Below, piece by piece: positions 45,101 to 54,100 of a stretch of 64,000 nucleotides of DNA (positions within the stretch are counted from its first letter, which is position 1; each line of letters starts with the position of its first letter). This DNA is from Macrocystis pyrifera (Eukaryota > Sar > Phaeophyceae > Laminariales > Laminariaceae): NCBI GenBank assembly GCA_031763025.1, contig JASSKH010000024.1, positions 6,663,387 to 6,727,386 of the forward strand. The letters are read 5' to 3'. The translations under genes and the position numbers were made by a program. Below the pieces are notes generated by a model, which was not told the DNA's origin, made no database searches, and was given only the letters and a program-made list of their open reading frames with translations.

Positions 45101-48100
45101 CAACGGGATTAGTACGAAAAAATACGTATACTGCTCGGACAGATCATCTGTTCCTACCTCGTGATCTAGATACTTTAGAGAAAGGGAAGATCTACCGTAT
45201 ATATATATATATATATTTCCTGATCTGCGTGATCCACATGCAACTATGGAAACCATGCACACAGCGGACAGATCATCTACAGATAGATCATCTACGAGCA
45301 TAGATCATGTATATCATCTGGTTCCGCAGCTGCCGCTGTGAGAGGTTGTGCAGGATCTGTACACAGTGGTGCAGGTCCGACCCAGGAATCGCGTCGTGGG
45401 TCATGCAGATTATACCACTCCCACCCCACCCGGCAACACGACCTAGATCCTACAGATCGTACAGATCTGGGATAGATCCGCCCTGAAAAAAATCTACCGT
45501 GGATCATCAAGTGGAAATCGATGATCTGTCGGAGTTGAGTTAACGTAAAACGTGCTTTCTTGCCTTATTTCCATTTTGGTTTTCTTCGACACGACCCATA
45601 CCCGACCGGACCCGACCCGACCCGACCTAACCCGACCCGATCATTTGCAAAAATTCCCGTAGCTTATACCTGGCCTCATGTCACACAAATTACTCCCAGG
45701 TGTTAATACTTGCCGGTATCTCTAGCTGTTGAAGGCAGGTATCCGTCAGCTCTTCCCGCAAGAAACCCGACTCCCATCGCCCCCTCCTCGCCTTCCTCCT
45801 CTGTCTTATATCGTCGTCGCTCTTCTGTTCCTGTTCCTGTTCCTGTTCCTGTTCTTGTTCTTGTTCTTGTTCGTCTCCGGAAAATGCAGAAAGTTCTTCT
45901 CTGCTTTCCCGCTCCGTTCTGTCGCAGCTCTCAGGGCCGCCACCGGCGTCATCGACTTCCTCGCGGTGTTCCCCACCCACGTGAACAACCACGAACCTGC
46001 CGTTATTATTGCGCACGCATCGTACAAAAAAAAAAAGATTGGGGTTCTTGTTGCCTTTGGGATAATGTTTTTATGAGTGATCAACGCTGAAGCTCTCGTG
46101 CTGCAATTGTATCGTGTGCTTCCGAGGTGTATACTCATTAACGTCTTCAATTTAGTACCAGGCACGAATTTACTACAGTAATCTCTCGCTAAACTCAAGT
46201 CATTAGTAAATAGAATTCGCCAGCACACAGCGTGTAGCTCGGAAACTGCCAGGTTCCAAACACAACAATAATAACAGTGATAACAATACTACAACAACTA
46301 TTACGGGGGGCCATAGAAAACAGGACCAAATTTTTTGTTATAAAAAAAGGTAAATATATGGGTTTTTATGTATATCATAGGTCCTATTAACTATGTAATA
46401 ACGATAGTTATAATACTACTATTTATAAAGTATTAACAATAATAATAACACACCTGGTGTCTTGGCACGAGCAACATCAATCACAGAGCGGATATTTGTT
46501 TTTATCGGAGTAGAGTTTTTTTTACCATTCTCACTGCGCGTTGATTTTTTCGCCGATTTTTAATTTTCAAACCCTCGTCTTCGTCTTCCTCAAAACAATC
46601 GTAGCGACCCGCCCGTCACCATGTCCGATGACTTGCGCTTCTCGTAAGGAAGGGGGGGGGGGGGGGGGGGCGTACTCATTTGTTGCTTGCCTTAGTCATT
46701 TGACCATTGACCACGCATCCCTTTCGAGACGGAGCACCGTTCCTACTCCTAATAGAGATACCTCCAACAATTGGGCGGTCATTACGCTGTTTCCATATAT
46801 TACATAGAAACTTTTTGCTAATCTTATCCCCTTCCTGTTTGGCCTCCTGTGGCCACCATCTATCTCCAAGGATAGCGATCGTTTTCTCGCTGCTGTTCAG
46901 TGTATCAAACTCCTCTATATCACATTCATCTATTTCCCGCATCTCCTCTTCTAACACATCCCGTTCCTGGGGGGGGGGGGGGGGGGGGGGTGTACTCGAT
47001 AAGAGAGATGTACTCGATCTCATGCATGGCCGTAGTCGTATGACCATAGACCCTCGCATCCCTACAATGCCGGGACCGGGACGGAGCATGTCGGGTTTTC
47101 ACCGACCAGGCAGACATTGCTTGCACCAAGCGCGAAGCGCCGTGAGGTGTCCGGCGAGTCGCATGAAGGGTGAGCTGCATCCTACTAAGAACCGCTTGTG
47201 AGGCGGACTTGCATATGGATGACAGCTTCAATGAGTTAGTTTAATTTCCGATGTGGCCACTTCCAGAGACAGCAATGGGAGTACTATGTAACTGCCTCTT
47301 GGGTGCCTTACCTTGAACACTACGTGATACGATCAATTCCCTTGTGCAGAGTAAAGGTTCTTTACTTCGCACAAATGATCTAACTAGACGACCAGCTGTG
47401 GGCGACCGCCAAAAAAATAAAAATAAATAAACGGTACCCTGGATGTCTAGCTCACGTAGTGAGCGGCATGTTTTACAGTGTCGTTGCCAACCGACGCCAA
47501 CCCAACCCTGGGGGGGGAGGGATAATTTTCAAACCCTCGTATTCCTCTTCCTCAAAACAATCGTAGCGACCCGCCTGTCACCATGTCGGATGACTCGCGC
47601 TACTCTCAAGGCAGGGGGGGGGGGGGGGGGGGCGTTCTTCTCTCATGTTGCGGGAAAGCGCCAAAAGACGACGCCTCGACGGATCCGAAAACACCGGCCT
47701 CCTGCTACAGCATCTTTTGATCACGAGCGACATCCACCCCACCCCTCAAACCTTACTTCGAGACCCAAACGTTCCAGAGGCTGCGGTTTTTGAACCCCGG
47801 ATGGGATCGCCCACCTACACTAAAACTAGTATGTTGTGGACAAGAGACGTCTTGACGCGTCAAAAAAGACTTCGAGACCAAGGATGCCAGGAGACCGCGG
47901 TTTGACCCCTTCACTGACCGCCATCTGCACTTAAACTAGTATGTTAAGGACAAAACACGCCTTGACGCGTCGAACCAGACTTTCAGATGCCAGGAGACCG
48001 CGGTCTGATCCATTGACTGGCCGCCTCTCTCCACTAAAGCTACTGTAGTGTACCGAGGATAGAAGACGCCTTTGTCCGAACTAGACGATCTTCTATTGCA

Positions 48101-51100
48101 GCATGCTTGACCGCGAGCGACACCCACCCCAACCCTCAACCATACCTCCCGAAATTCCAGACCAAAGGCGCCAGGAGACCGCGGTCTGACCCCTTGACTG
48201 ACCTCCCACCTACACTAAAACTAGTATGTTGAAAGATAAAAGACGCCTTGACGCGTCAAAAATGGCCAAACGACGACTTGACGGGTCAAACAAGACCGGC
48301 CTCCTAGTATTACTGCACCATATATATTTGACCGCCAGCGACGCCCAACTGCGAGTGCAGGCGTACACCATAGCTACTGTACTGAGCTATGGCAACCAGC
48401 GCTGACTACTATTACGGTGGTCCGTAGTTAATAGGACCTATGGTACACATAAAAAGCTATATATTTACCTATTTTTACTAACGAAATTTGGTCCCGTTAA
48501 CTATGGACCCCCGTAGTATATATGACGGGGGAACATACTGTAATAAGTAGAGCCAAAAGTGGTTTGTAAGCTTAGGGGAATTCCTGGTTTCGGTTCCATC
48601 GCAGGTTCTGATCACTGTGGCCCGCCGAAACAGCTTAATCTGTTGTTATGGCGCACCTATCTCTGACGAAAACTTGCAAAGTCTGGGGTCATAGCCACCG
48701 TGATACGTAACCGTCAGCGCCGACCGTTGAGCTAACGTTCGGCGCTGACCACTGAGCTACACACGTGCAGTCGGCGCTGACATGCTACAGCAGTAGCTCA
48801 GTGGTCTACCAGTGTGGTGTACGTATCTCTCTAACAAACCCCCCACCCCCCTCAAAATCTCACCTTCCGAATTTCCAGACAGCGCCCGCCAGCTCCAACG
48901 CCAGGAATGACATGCGGCTTCCGTCGACCAAGACCGCCATTGTTCTGTTCTCCAGGGGAAGGCGACCATCATCATTCACCAGCTTCCGCGTCACACCCAT
49001 GATGGCAAGCTTAACGGCGTGAACCGCCGCCCCCACCTTCCCCGCCGCAACTGCGCTGCCTCCCCAGGTTGACTGCCGCCCCCCCCCTGCCTGCCCTAAC
49101 CCCGCTGTCGCTGCCGCCGCTGCTGCCGCCACTGCTGCTGCTGTTGCTGCCGCCGGCGCAGTCGTTACCCCTGAGGATGCGGGAGACACTAGCGCGGCGG
49201 TGTGCACTGGTGCTGGTGCTGTTGCTGCCGCTGCTGGTGCCGCGTTTGAAGGTGCCGCCGTCCCAGGGCTATCATCCCTGTCCTCACCGCTGCTTGTCGC
49301 GAAGAATGTTCGGCCCGCGGACAGAGCGGTGGGGGCGGCGGTGGGACGGTTTATTGAAAAGCTGGAACTTTTGGCGTTGGTGCTCGTCCGCGAAGAAGAA
49401 CTCGTGAGCCCGAGCGAGCCGCGAGCGCCGCTGCCGCCGACCGCCTCGAAGCTTGATAAGAGAGTCTGCAAGGGTTGCCGTTTCGAACAGGATTTGGATG
49501 GGAATGGGGAAAGTGGGGTGGGGGTGGGGTGGGATGGGGTGGAATGAGGTAGGGGGTGTACACATGTCTTATGGCCGTAGTCGTGCAGCCGTAGAGGGGG
49601 GGGCGAGCAGGGGAGGGTGTACTCATTTCATGCATGGCCATAGTTAAAGGGGGGTGAGGGGGTGGGAGAGGAAGGGAGAGAGGGAGGGGTATGGGGGGTA
49701 TGGGGGATGGGGGTGGGTGGAGGGGGGAAGGTGGGGGGTGGGGCGGGGGGCAGGGGACAGGTATGTGAGTTTTCGGGGAAACCGAGTTTTTATCATGCCG
49801 GAATCGAGAAAGTCGACATGGAGTGAGAGGGCCATACCGTCTGGAAACGCTATCGATCACCCCCTTATCATAGCTTGCATTTTTCGAAAGAGGAGGAAAG
49901 GTCGCGTCGACTGTCTACCTTGGCGAAGACGTCATGAGCAACCTCATTGCTGATAGAGCCCGGGTTGAGCGATCTCAGCCGCTTCAAGATACCGGGCAGC
50001 GGTTGCTGCGCTAGGACTTGGAGTGTGGGGCCGTAGATTGATCCAGGTTCCAAGCCCTGCACGTATATACGAGCGAGCGTGTAGCGTTGGTGGAGACGAT
50101 ACGATGCGGAGAGGGGGGAGGGGGGAGCGGCAAGTGACGGGCGAGGCTGCAGGCAAACCTGGGTCGCTGTCGTCACGAAAGCGCAAAAAAAAAAAGCACA
50201 CGTCGGACAGATCAGATATCTACTAGTCCATGATACAGCAGTAGTAGTGGTCCGTCTATTGATAGTGCCGGTTGAGTATAATAGTGCCGGTTGCTCGCTA
50301 TAGTGCCTTGTGGAACCGCTTGGCACAGAAGGGATTCACCAGCGTGGTAGTGTGCGGAGTAGGTAGTGCCGGTTGCCGCTATAATAGTGCCGGTATTGTT
50401 GCCTGCCACATATTACATCGGCACTATATACGCAGCTTGCAAAGTTGAGTATCAAGTATTTAATCAGTCGAACTCACAGCTCACGTATTTCAAAATTTAT
50501 AAAATATAGAGGGACCACACTGCTGCTGTGTAGATCTCTCGGGGCAGCTAGCTTATCACACACGGATCATAAGATAACACCCCCCCTGCACCTTCCCCAT
50601 TGTCGTGAAAACCAGCTTCGAAGTTCATCCGAGGGGGTGTGTTATCATGCCCCAGATATACGATATGCGTGTGATCTGCATGATCTACGTAGGTAAGTAC
50701 GTACTGTTATCATTGATGCTGCTGTTTCCCGTTCGGAATCCGTGTAACGGCGCGGCTCACATGTGTTCCGGATGGGATCTGTATGCCATCAGATAAACTG
50801 TGGTACGGCTCTTGTATCGTACCTGGTACACCAATATCCTAACGGCAAACGTTGTATCTATCTACCGTAGGTTATGATCGCTGACAGATCATGATCTATC
50901 GGATGGGGGCTGAACCAATCCGGTTACGATAACCGCCCGAATTTCTCACCCGATAAATAGGCGCATCAGGATCGCGGTCCTCGTCCGTTGCTGTGATGCC
51001 CAGTAGCAGCCCCGCCGCCTCCACCACCTGGTGTTGCAAAGCGGACATAAGGCGAGGCGATTGCTCCAGGCCAGCGTATGCCATGTGCCTCGTATCATAT

Positions 51101-51130
51101 CTACTTGAAGACTTCAGGTTCCGAATCATA
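33001..51130 (-). CDS. Protein with two universal-stress-protein-like domains (partial gene model)
   Basis: The minus-strand exon chain is: about 50950-51130, 49919-50056, 48864-49465, 45714-45996, 44176-44283, 37380-37444, about 34750-34961 and about 33001-33239. Splice phases agree at most joins. Domain 1 starts with MAVLVDGSRMSFLALELAG (strand 1 and helix 1 of the UspA fold) and continues across an intron into FVVVHVGG (strand 2); VEEVISVIDAVLTE is a later helix and VEIIFAKKFS a strand. Domain 2 starts YLVAVTSDLRKV, then VVLVHVIDES and, in the last exon, VVQRIIKVAEEEASHL. The G-2X-G-9X-G(S/T) nucleotide motif is not seen, so ATP binding is doubtful. The N-terminus lies right of 51.1 kb and was not found. 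Family assignment is inference from strand/helix pattern. Confidence 0.55.
34480..34585 (+). mobile_element. MITE family M1, copy 7 (T subfamily)
   Basis: TTACGGGGGTCCATAGTTAA to TTAACTATGGACCCCCGTAA, nearly perfect inverted ends, TA on both sides. Confidence 0.92.
34750..34961 (-). CDS. USP-like gene, exon g (start of domain 2; 3' boundary uncertain)
   Basis: The acceptor acggcag gives YLVAVTSDLRKVCRMLDKLL, DSVVLVHVIDESLEDI and an acidic helix ending MCSLSGAR. Three donors are possible (exon ends at 34757, 34750 or 34727), so the junction to exon h is not settled. Confidence 0.55.
35424..35525. repeat. ~52-bp tandem duplication
   Basis: Two units of taagaacgcctgtttttggc plus ggcgctcttgaagccggg. 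Related words occur near 35000 and 61980. Confidence 0.7.
35653..35677. repeat. (CT)n microsatellite
   Basis: A CT dinucleotide run directly upstream of LINE copy 2. Confidence 0.9.
35691..36516 (+). mobile_element. LINE copy 2, 5' truncated, poly(C) tail
   Basis: It matches the last ~800 bp of LINE copy 1. The site of the late TAG in copy 1 reads Trp-Glu here, but this copy has its own TGA near 35990 and a frameshift near 36057. It ends gagtacg plus about 23 C. Confidence 0.95.
36541..36650 (+). mobile_element. SINE copy, 3' part, directly after LINE copy 2
   Basis: ctggtcggtgaaaacccgac through cgattacggtcatacatga. The C tail is short and mixed. Confidence 0.8.
36725..37252 (+). mobile_element. 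SINE copy, near full length, poly(C) tail
   Basis: The head (ggcgtcagttgatgacc, then ctcactgcgtgagc) resembles a tRNA D arm followed by a long variable-arm hairpin. The body and the 3' core ggtgaaaacccgacgtgctc follow, then gagtac and 33 C. It is non-coding and about 500 bp long. It lies 128 bp from exon f of the USP-like gene. Confidence 0.85.
37380..37444 (-). CDS. USP-like gene, exon f
   Basis: The exon has 21 codons plus two bases, IIFAKKFSPSVVSPSYLTRP, acceptor ggccag, donor gtgagt. Its phase 2 end is exactly what exon g requires. Confidence 0.55.
37482..37502. repeat. Poly(G) run
   Basis: About 20 G within a longer G-rich purine stretch (37482-37558), in the USP-like gene intron just upstream of exon f. 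Confidence 0.85.
37730..37921. repeat. (CCCTA)n pentamer array 1
   Basis: About 190 bp of accctaccctac with TT, CT and CC variants. The unit is five bases, not the six of the TTAGGG telomere repeat. Confidence 0.93.
38186..38236 (-). repeat. tRNA-like 5' half (A-box region)
   Basis: The minus strand reads ggaggcgtggcgcagtgggc followed by agtagagcgcactcgttacc, like the acceptor and D-arm half of a tRNA. No T arm or B box follows, so it is not a functional tRNA gene. Confidence 0.45.
38368..38590. repeat. (CCCTA)n pentamer array 2
   Basis: The same pentamer as at 37730, about 450 bp away, with more substitutions in its middle. Confidence 0.93.
38747..38851 (+). mobile_element. MITE family M1, copy 8
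   Basis: TTACGGGGGACCACAG to CTGTGCCCCCCCGTAA. The right TA is kept and the left is CA. Confidence 0.88.
39104..39135. repeat. Poly(C) run
   Basis: About 32 C after gtgataagataaca. A related end without the long run occurs at 50570 (cataagataacaccccccc), so this is probably the tail of another element family. Confidence 0.85.
39179..39285 (+). mobile_element. MITE family M1, copy 9 (T subfamily)
   Basis: The left end is eroded (acgagggagtccatagttaa); the right end TTAACTATGGACCCCCGTAA is intact. Confidence 0.85.
39790..40281 (+). mobile_element. LINE copy 3, 5' truncated
   Basis: It begins acttcgcgaaaacgctgaaa right after a C run (39772-39788) and ends aacaaatgagtacgc with C8. It carries small indels, for example an extra cag near 39903 and an extra g near 39980. 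Confidence 0.95.
40385..40860. repeat. ~24-bp minisatellite
   Basis: About 20 units of ggtttccaacgatattgggt plus aatg. Confidence 0.9.
41245..41380. repeat. GATC-rich ~20-bp tandem array
   Basis: Units of atcatctacagatagatg and variants, inverted relative to the array at 41680. Confidence 0.85.
41385..41660 (+). repeat. Dispersed repeat D2, copy
   Basis: gacctgccgctatatcaatt, gtgcaggatctgtcag, gacccaggaaatacgtgctt and atcatgcagattgtacgg. It sits between two GATC arrays. Confidence 0.7.
41680..42020. repeat. 22-bp GATC tandem array
   Basis: Units of gatctatctgtagatgatct, about 15 copies, followed by ctgtcccaagtgtgg. Confidence 0.9.
42263..42480 (+). repeat. Dispersed repeat D2, copy
   Basis: Contains ctgccgttgtgagaggttgt, ccaacccaggaaacatgtgc, tagatcccgcagatcatgcg. 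Confidence 0.75.
42488..42730 (-). mobile_element. SINE copy, diverged
   Basis: The minus strand shows cctggtcggtgaaaaactcg and, further along, ccgcccgccccacaag...gatgcagctcac. A T-rich and GAAG-rich insertion separates the parts. Confidence 0.65.
42792..43310 (-). mobile_element. SINE copy, near full length
   Basis: Read on the minus strand from gggttgggttggcgtcggtt to gcatgataatgagtacacc and a C run. It is closely similar to the copy at 46970-47508. Confidence 0.88.
43330..43397 (-). mobile_element. SINE copy, short 3' fragment
   Basis: Only the last ~45 bp (ggtcatacgattacggccac to gagtac) plus a C run of about 22. Confidence 0.7.
43664..43862 (+). mobile_element. SINE copy, 3' part, poly(C) tail
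   Basis: agcaggatgcaggtcactcc through gcatgataatgagtacacc and about 20 C. Confidence 0.85.
44176..44283 (-). CDS. USP-like gene, exon e
   Basis: The exon has 36 codons, EESLELVFRSLPPGSSGS and VEEVISVIDAVLTERKVE, acceptor cacgcag, donor gtaagt, phase 0. Confidence 0.65.
44392..44672 (-). mobile_element. MITE family M4, copy 4
   Basis: ggttgcgatcgtttttcagc, gctcgatatttttcagaacg at one end and gtcgcagcagcatccctgtt at the other, opposite orientation to copy 1. Confidence 0.6.
44890..45115 (+). repeat. Dispersed repeat D3, copy 2
   Basis: Matches 12333-12525 over most of its length (ccgagttacaatggttgag, ccgtacatactgctggtcgc, gataccttggggccggc). Confidence 0.8.
45325..45535 (+). repeat. Dispersed repeat D2, copy
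   Basis: gctgccgctgtgagaggttg, gcaggatctgtacac, gtccgacccaggaatcg, then gatcctacagatcgtacag. Confidence 0.75.
45714..45996 (-). CDS. USP-like gene, exon d
   Basis: The acceptor cggcag matches the phase left by exon c and gives KFGR-FVVVHVGG. The middle holds an acidic linker with a run of Glu-Gln pairs from a hexanucleotide repeat. The end REELTDTCLQQLEIP is followed by gcaagta, a probable GC-type donor, which alone gives the phase needed by exon e. A GT donor four bases further would give a wrong phase. Confidence 0.55.
46301..46396 (-). mobile_element. MITE family M1, copy 10, right end lost
   Basis: TTACGGGGGGCCATAG on the left; the right side stops at cctattaactatg and runs into taataacg without the CCCCC end. 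Confidence 0.82.
46555..46650. repeat. ~95-bp direct repeat, left copy
   Basis: attttcaaaccctcgtcttc, ctcaaaacaatcgtagcgac and caccatgtccgatgac recur at 47520-47612 with about ten differences. The two copies bracket a LINE/SINE block. Confidence 0.85.
46650..46969 (-). mobile_element. LINE copy 4, 5' truncated, poly(C) tail
   Basis: On the minus strand it runs from ggaacgggatgtgttagaag to acaaatgagtacgcc and about 20 C. Confidence 0.95.
46970..47508 (-). mobile_element. SINE copy, near full length, fused to LINE copy 4
   Basis: On the minus strand it starts gggttgggttggcgtcggtt and ends in about 20 C that touch the truncated 5' end of LINE copy 4. A local duplication gtactcgat is shared with the SINE copy at 4568. 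Confidence 0.9.
47520..47632. repeat. ~95-bp direct repeat, right copy, plus poly(G)
   Basis: Partner of 46555-46650; it too is followed by a G run of about 20. Confidence 0.85.
47690..48330. repeat. Diverged tandem repeat, ~120-230 bp units
   Basis: Repeated modules ccaggagaccgcggtctgac, aaactagtatgttgaagga and acgccttgacgcgtcaaa occur three to four times with large indels. Confidence 0.7.
48412..48516 (+). mobile_element. MITE family M1, copy 11 (T subfamily)
   Basis: TTACGGTGGTCCGTAGTTAA to TTAACTATGGACCCCCGTAG, TA on both sides. Confidence 0.9.
48690..48815. repeat. tRNA-like (A-box) motifs, repeated
   Basis: The minus strand has tgtagctcagtggtcagcgc followed by gttagctcaacggtcggcgc. 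The plus strand at about 48789 has gtagctcagtggtctaccag. These resemble tRNA D arms but no full cloverleaf is present. Confidence 0.4.
48864..49465 (-). CDS. USP-like gene, exon c (start of domain 1)
   Basis: The exon has 200 codons plus two bases, acceptor ccttgcag and donor gtgaga. A low-complexity Ala/Ser/Thr linker leads into NRTMAVLVDGSRMSFLALEL and AGAVWKFG, the first strand and helix of a UspA-type fold. Confidence 0.6.
49555..49655 (-). mobile_element. SINE 3' fragments, two in tandem
   Basis: gtgtacacatgtcttatggc and gtgtactcatttcatgcatgg each represent the last bases of the SINE; both tails are degraded to mixed G runs. Confidence 0.55.
49919..50056 (-). CDS. USP-like gene, exon b
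   Basis: The exon has 46 codons, GLEPGSIYGPTLQVLAQQ to HDVFAK, with acceptor acgtgcag and donor gtagac, both phase 0. I do not recognise this segment itself. Confidence 0.55.
50950..51130 (-). CDS. USP-like gene, candidate exon a (5' boundary uncertain)
   Basis: An open segment contains LMSALQHQVVEAAGLLLG and DPDAPIYR with a gtgaga donor in phase 0. The acceptor could not be fixed; several AG sites fit between 51060 and 51130. Confidence 0.4.
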
Positions 51131-54100
51131 CCTGGTACCTGGTACACCGCTGCCGTGCAAACCACCGAGAAATCAGCAATCCGCAATCAAACTGGGCGAC
51201 ATGTTTCGGGCATAAATCACTTGGGGTTAGTATGGAATTGTATTTGCAGTGTGCGGTAAAAACGAGCATGATATGACAATGACAGACTTATGCGACTGGC
51301 TCAAGAAAAAGTGTTCTAGGTTGTGCAGTCATCGGTTCAGTTGACTTCGTGCCACCTGAATGAGACCCTGGTCGGGCTTGCGAACCCCCAGCAGAGTGCT
51401 GAAAGGCATAGTTGCGCAGGCTACGTACTCGATTGAATCTCGCTCGAAAAAAAACACGGAAAAATCAGGAACGGAAACGGATCCATCCTCCCCGCTATAA
51501 TAACGCCTTGAAAATAGTTATTGAACACCTAAGCCAAGTCAAAAGCAACGCGCGCCTTTTTGTGGAGGTCATCCGCAAGATAAACTCGGAACGACTCGTT
51601 ATCGTAGAACGGGTTTAAGCAAGCAACACCACCTCCCCTGTGTCCAGAACGTGTGTCCTCGAGTGTGATACTTTGCTGCTGGAGCTATGAGTCGAAAGGT
51701 GGGTACTACCCTATTGCAGTTGGTGTCTTTGTTTGCGGGCGTAGGTACAGGAAAAAAAGAGGCACCGCACCGCACGCAGGTCGGATGCTTTTACGCGTAG
51801 CAGCCTCCCGACCGAATCTCACCACGGCCACGTAGCTGCTGCGTTTTGCGTGCACCTGAGTGTTGTAGTCGTCATCGCCGTCATGAAAGGGGAGTGGAGG
51901 TCCCGGAGCGAGGAACGGTCTTTTTTATTTGCTCCACTATGGAGACCTGGTTGTGTTTGCTCTGTTCCTGTTGGGAGTATTTTGTTTTGTATTGCAGGTG
52001 GGTATACTCTGTTCAAGTGTAAAATGTACCCCATCTTTCATCTCCAGGCCAGCTCACCAAGTATGTATCCGAAATGATTCAGAAGAATACACCAACGACC
52101 TTTGGAAGAAAACCTGTTTCGTCCTTCTTCTCTCTCCTCGTACTCCGTACGTAGCTCTCGGCTTGCGCACCGGGTCTCCTCGACAACGACTCAATCCCAT
52201 TGCGACCCCCAGGTAGGGACCTAAACCATGCTGCATTTAGTGCTACCAGCCGTCTTACGAGGAGCGTGGGGGCCTAGAAGTACCGGTAGCGTCGTGCTTG
52301 CCGTAAAAAGAGTACGGAATCCTTGCATTGGAAGTTGGACACCAGTTTTTTTTATCACCACCCTCTCCCCATCCACCACACACGCAGTTGCCGTTGCTGA
52401 AATAGTCAATTTAGTACCTGGTATTTTTTTTTAGGCCGTTTCCTATGCGGTTTGATTTTTGAGCTTCAGATTTTGACCCGATGGCATTTTCAAATATGAA
52501 CTTGGCAAACCGAAAGAATCTTTCTGTGCGGAAAAATCAGATTTTTTGTGCGTGTAGAGATTCGAGCAAACGCCGAGACCAACTGCTGTTATTGTTGTGG
52601 TTTGGCGCCGCGAAGAAACGCGCTGGGTGCGCTGCCCTGCGCGTAGGACCCAAGCGTCCGAGCCCACGCTGACTGCCTCTGATCTGGCGGCGAAGAGACG
52701 TGGCGAGTGCGCTAGAGTCAACCTGTCTTGGTATTTTGTGTTTGATTTTGTGGTGACTGACTGCTGCTGCTGCCGCTGTACGTATAGCAGTGTAGTCTAC
52801 GAATACGTATCCACGGAGAGGCGAGTGCCGAGTGCGCTTCTCTTGGTTTCTAGGCCCGAGCCCGCGCCAGCCGACTCTAGTCTGGCCACGGAGGACGCGC
52901 CGCCCGCGCGTCGGGCGCGAAGCAACGTCGCTATACAGCTGTATCACCATCCAACTCATCGATCGTTCTGCTGCTGTTTGCTGTCGTAGATAACATCTTG
53001 AATTTAGAGAGCATGCCATATTCGATTTGAAAATCTGATGACCCCAAAATCCGACGACTTGGGTCATCGGATTCTCAAATCGAAAAAAAATCCGGTCGGA
53101 TTTTGCATATTTGGACTGCATAAGCAGGGTCATTCATTGTTGAGATCGAAAAATGCAAATCTGAAGCTCGAAATCGAACCGCATAGGAAACAGTTCAACT
53201 TTCCATTTTCAATTTCGTCTGCCCGAATTTCGAAAAATAAATTAGTAGTTAATTTTCGGTATTCCCATCTGACGTCCCCAATAGGATTATCTTCGCACAG
53301 GGGTCGGGCTACTGGTTGTTCACCGTTCTCGGGAGTAGGAAGCACTCCCGGTCAAAGATGCCAGAGGAGACATAAAAGTAAAAGCAAGGCAAAACGTGCG
53401 CTGTCGAGGGTTTAGGGCTGGTCGTTCCAGACTAAAACCTACCTGGTAGTAGTTTGGTGTCGGTCAAGGCATGTCAAGGCAAAGTTGCTGTCTGTCAGAG
53501 GTGTTCGCTTCCGATGGTGGGATGAGGGCACGGGCGGCGTTGACCCAACCCAACCCCTAAGGGCCCATCTTATCGTGGACTTTTGGTTCTTTTCAATTTG
53601 ACTTGATTTTTTTTTTCTTCTAATTTAATTTGCATCTGATTGGCAGAAGAGTGAATGACCAGGCAGGATTCGAAGGGGAAAATTAGACAAAAAAAAAATT
53701 GAGTGAAAAGTCTTTTGGGACTTGTTTCGTGTGATTTTTTTAATTTCAATTTCGAATTTGGGAGTTGATCAGCCTTGATGTAGCATGTTCATGGTAGGTC
53801 AACACCCCCGGTGGAGTCTGGGGTGATTCTTGGCCGCTTCGGTGACCACGGTCGAGGCGATAAACCCGAACCTCAACGACAGGCGACCGGAGCAATAGCC
53901 GCGCCCACGGCCACAGACCATAGCACATCGTACCCCGGCGGGGCGCCTCAAAATAAATCATGGCGGCCGCAAGCCCAATTTTTCGGCCTGCTCGATCGGC
54001 CAACCATCACGAAAACCGAGCAAACGAGCAAAAAAAAACAGAGGATACGCTCGAGACCTCGATAGCTGCACCACCGTTGCTGTTCCGCACGTGGCGCTTG

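Noticed and set aside
51412-51618. 68-codon plus-strand frame
   Set aside because: It has no recognisable domain, no clear splice sites and no related copy; kept only as an unassigned stretch.
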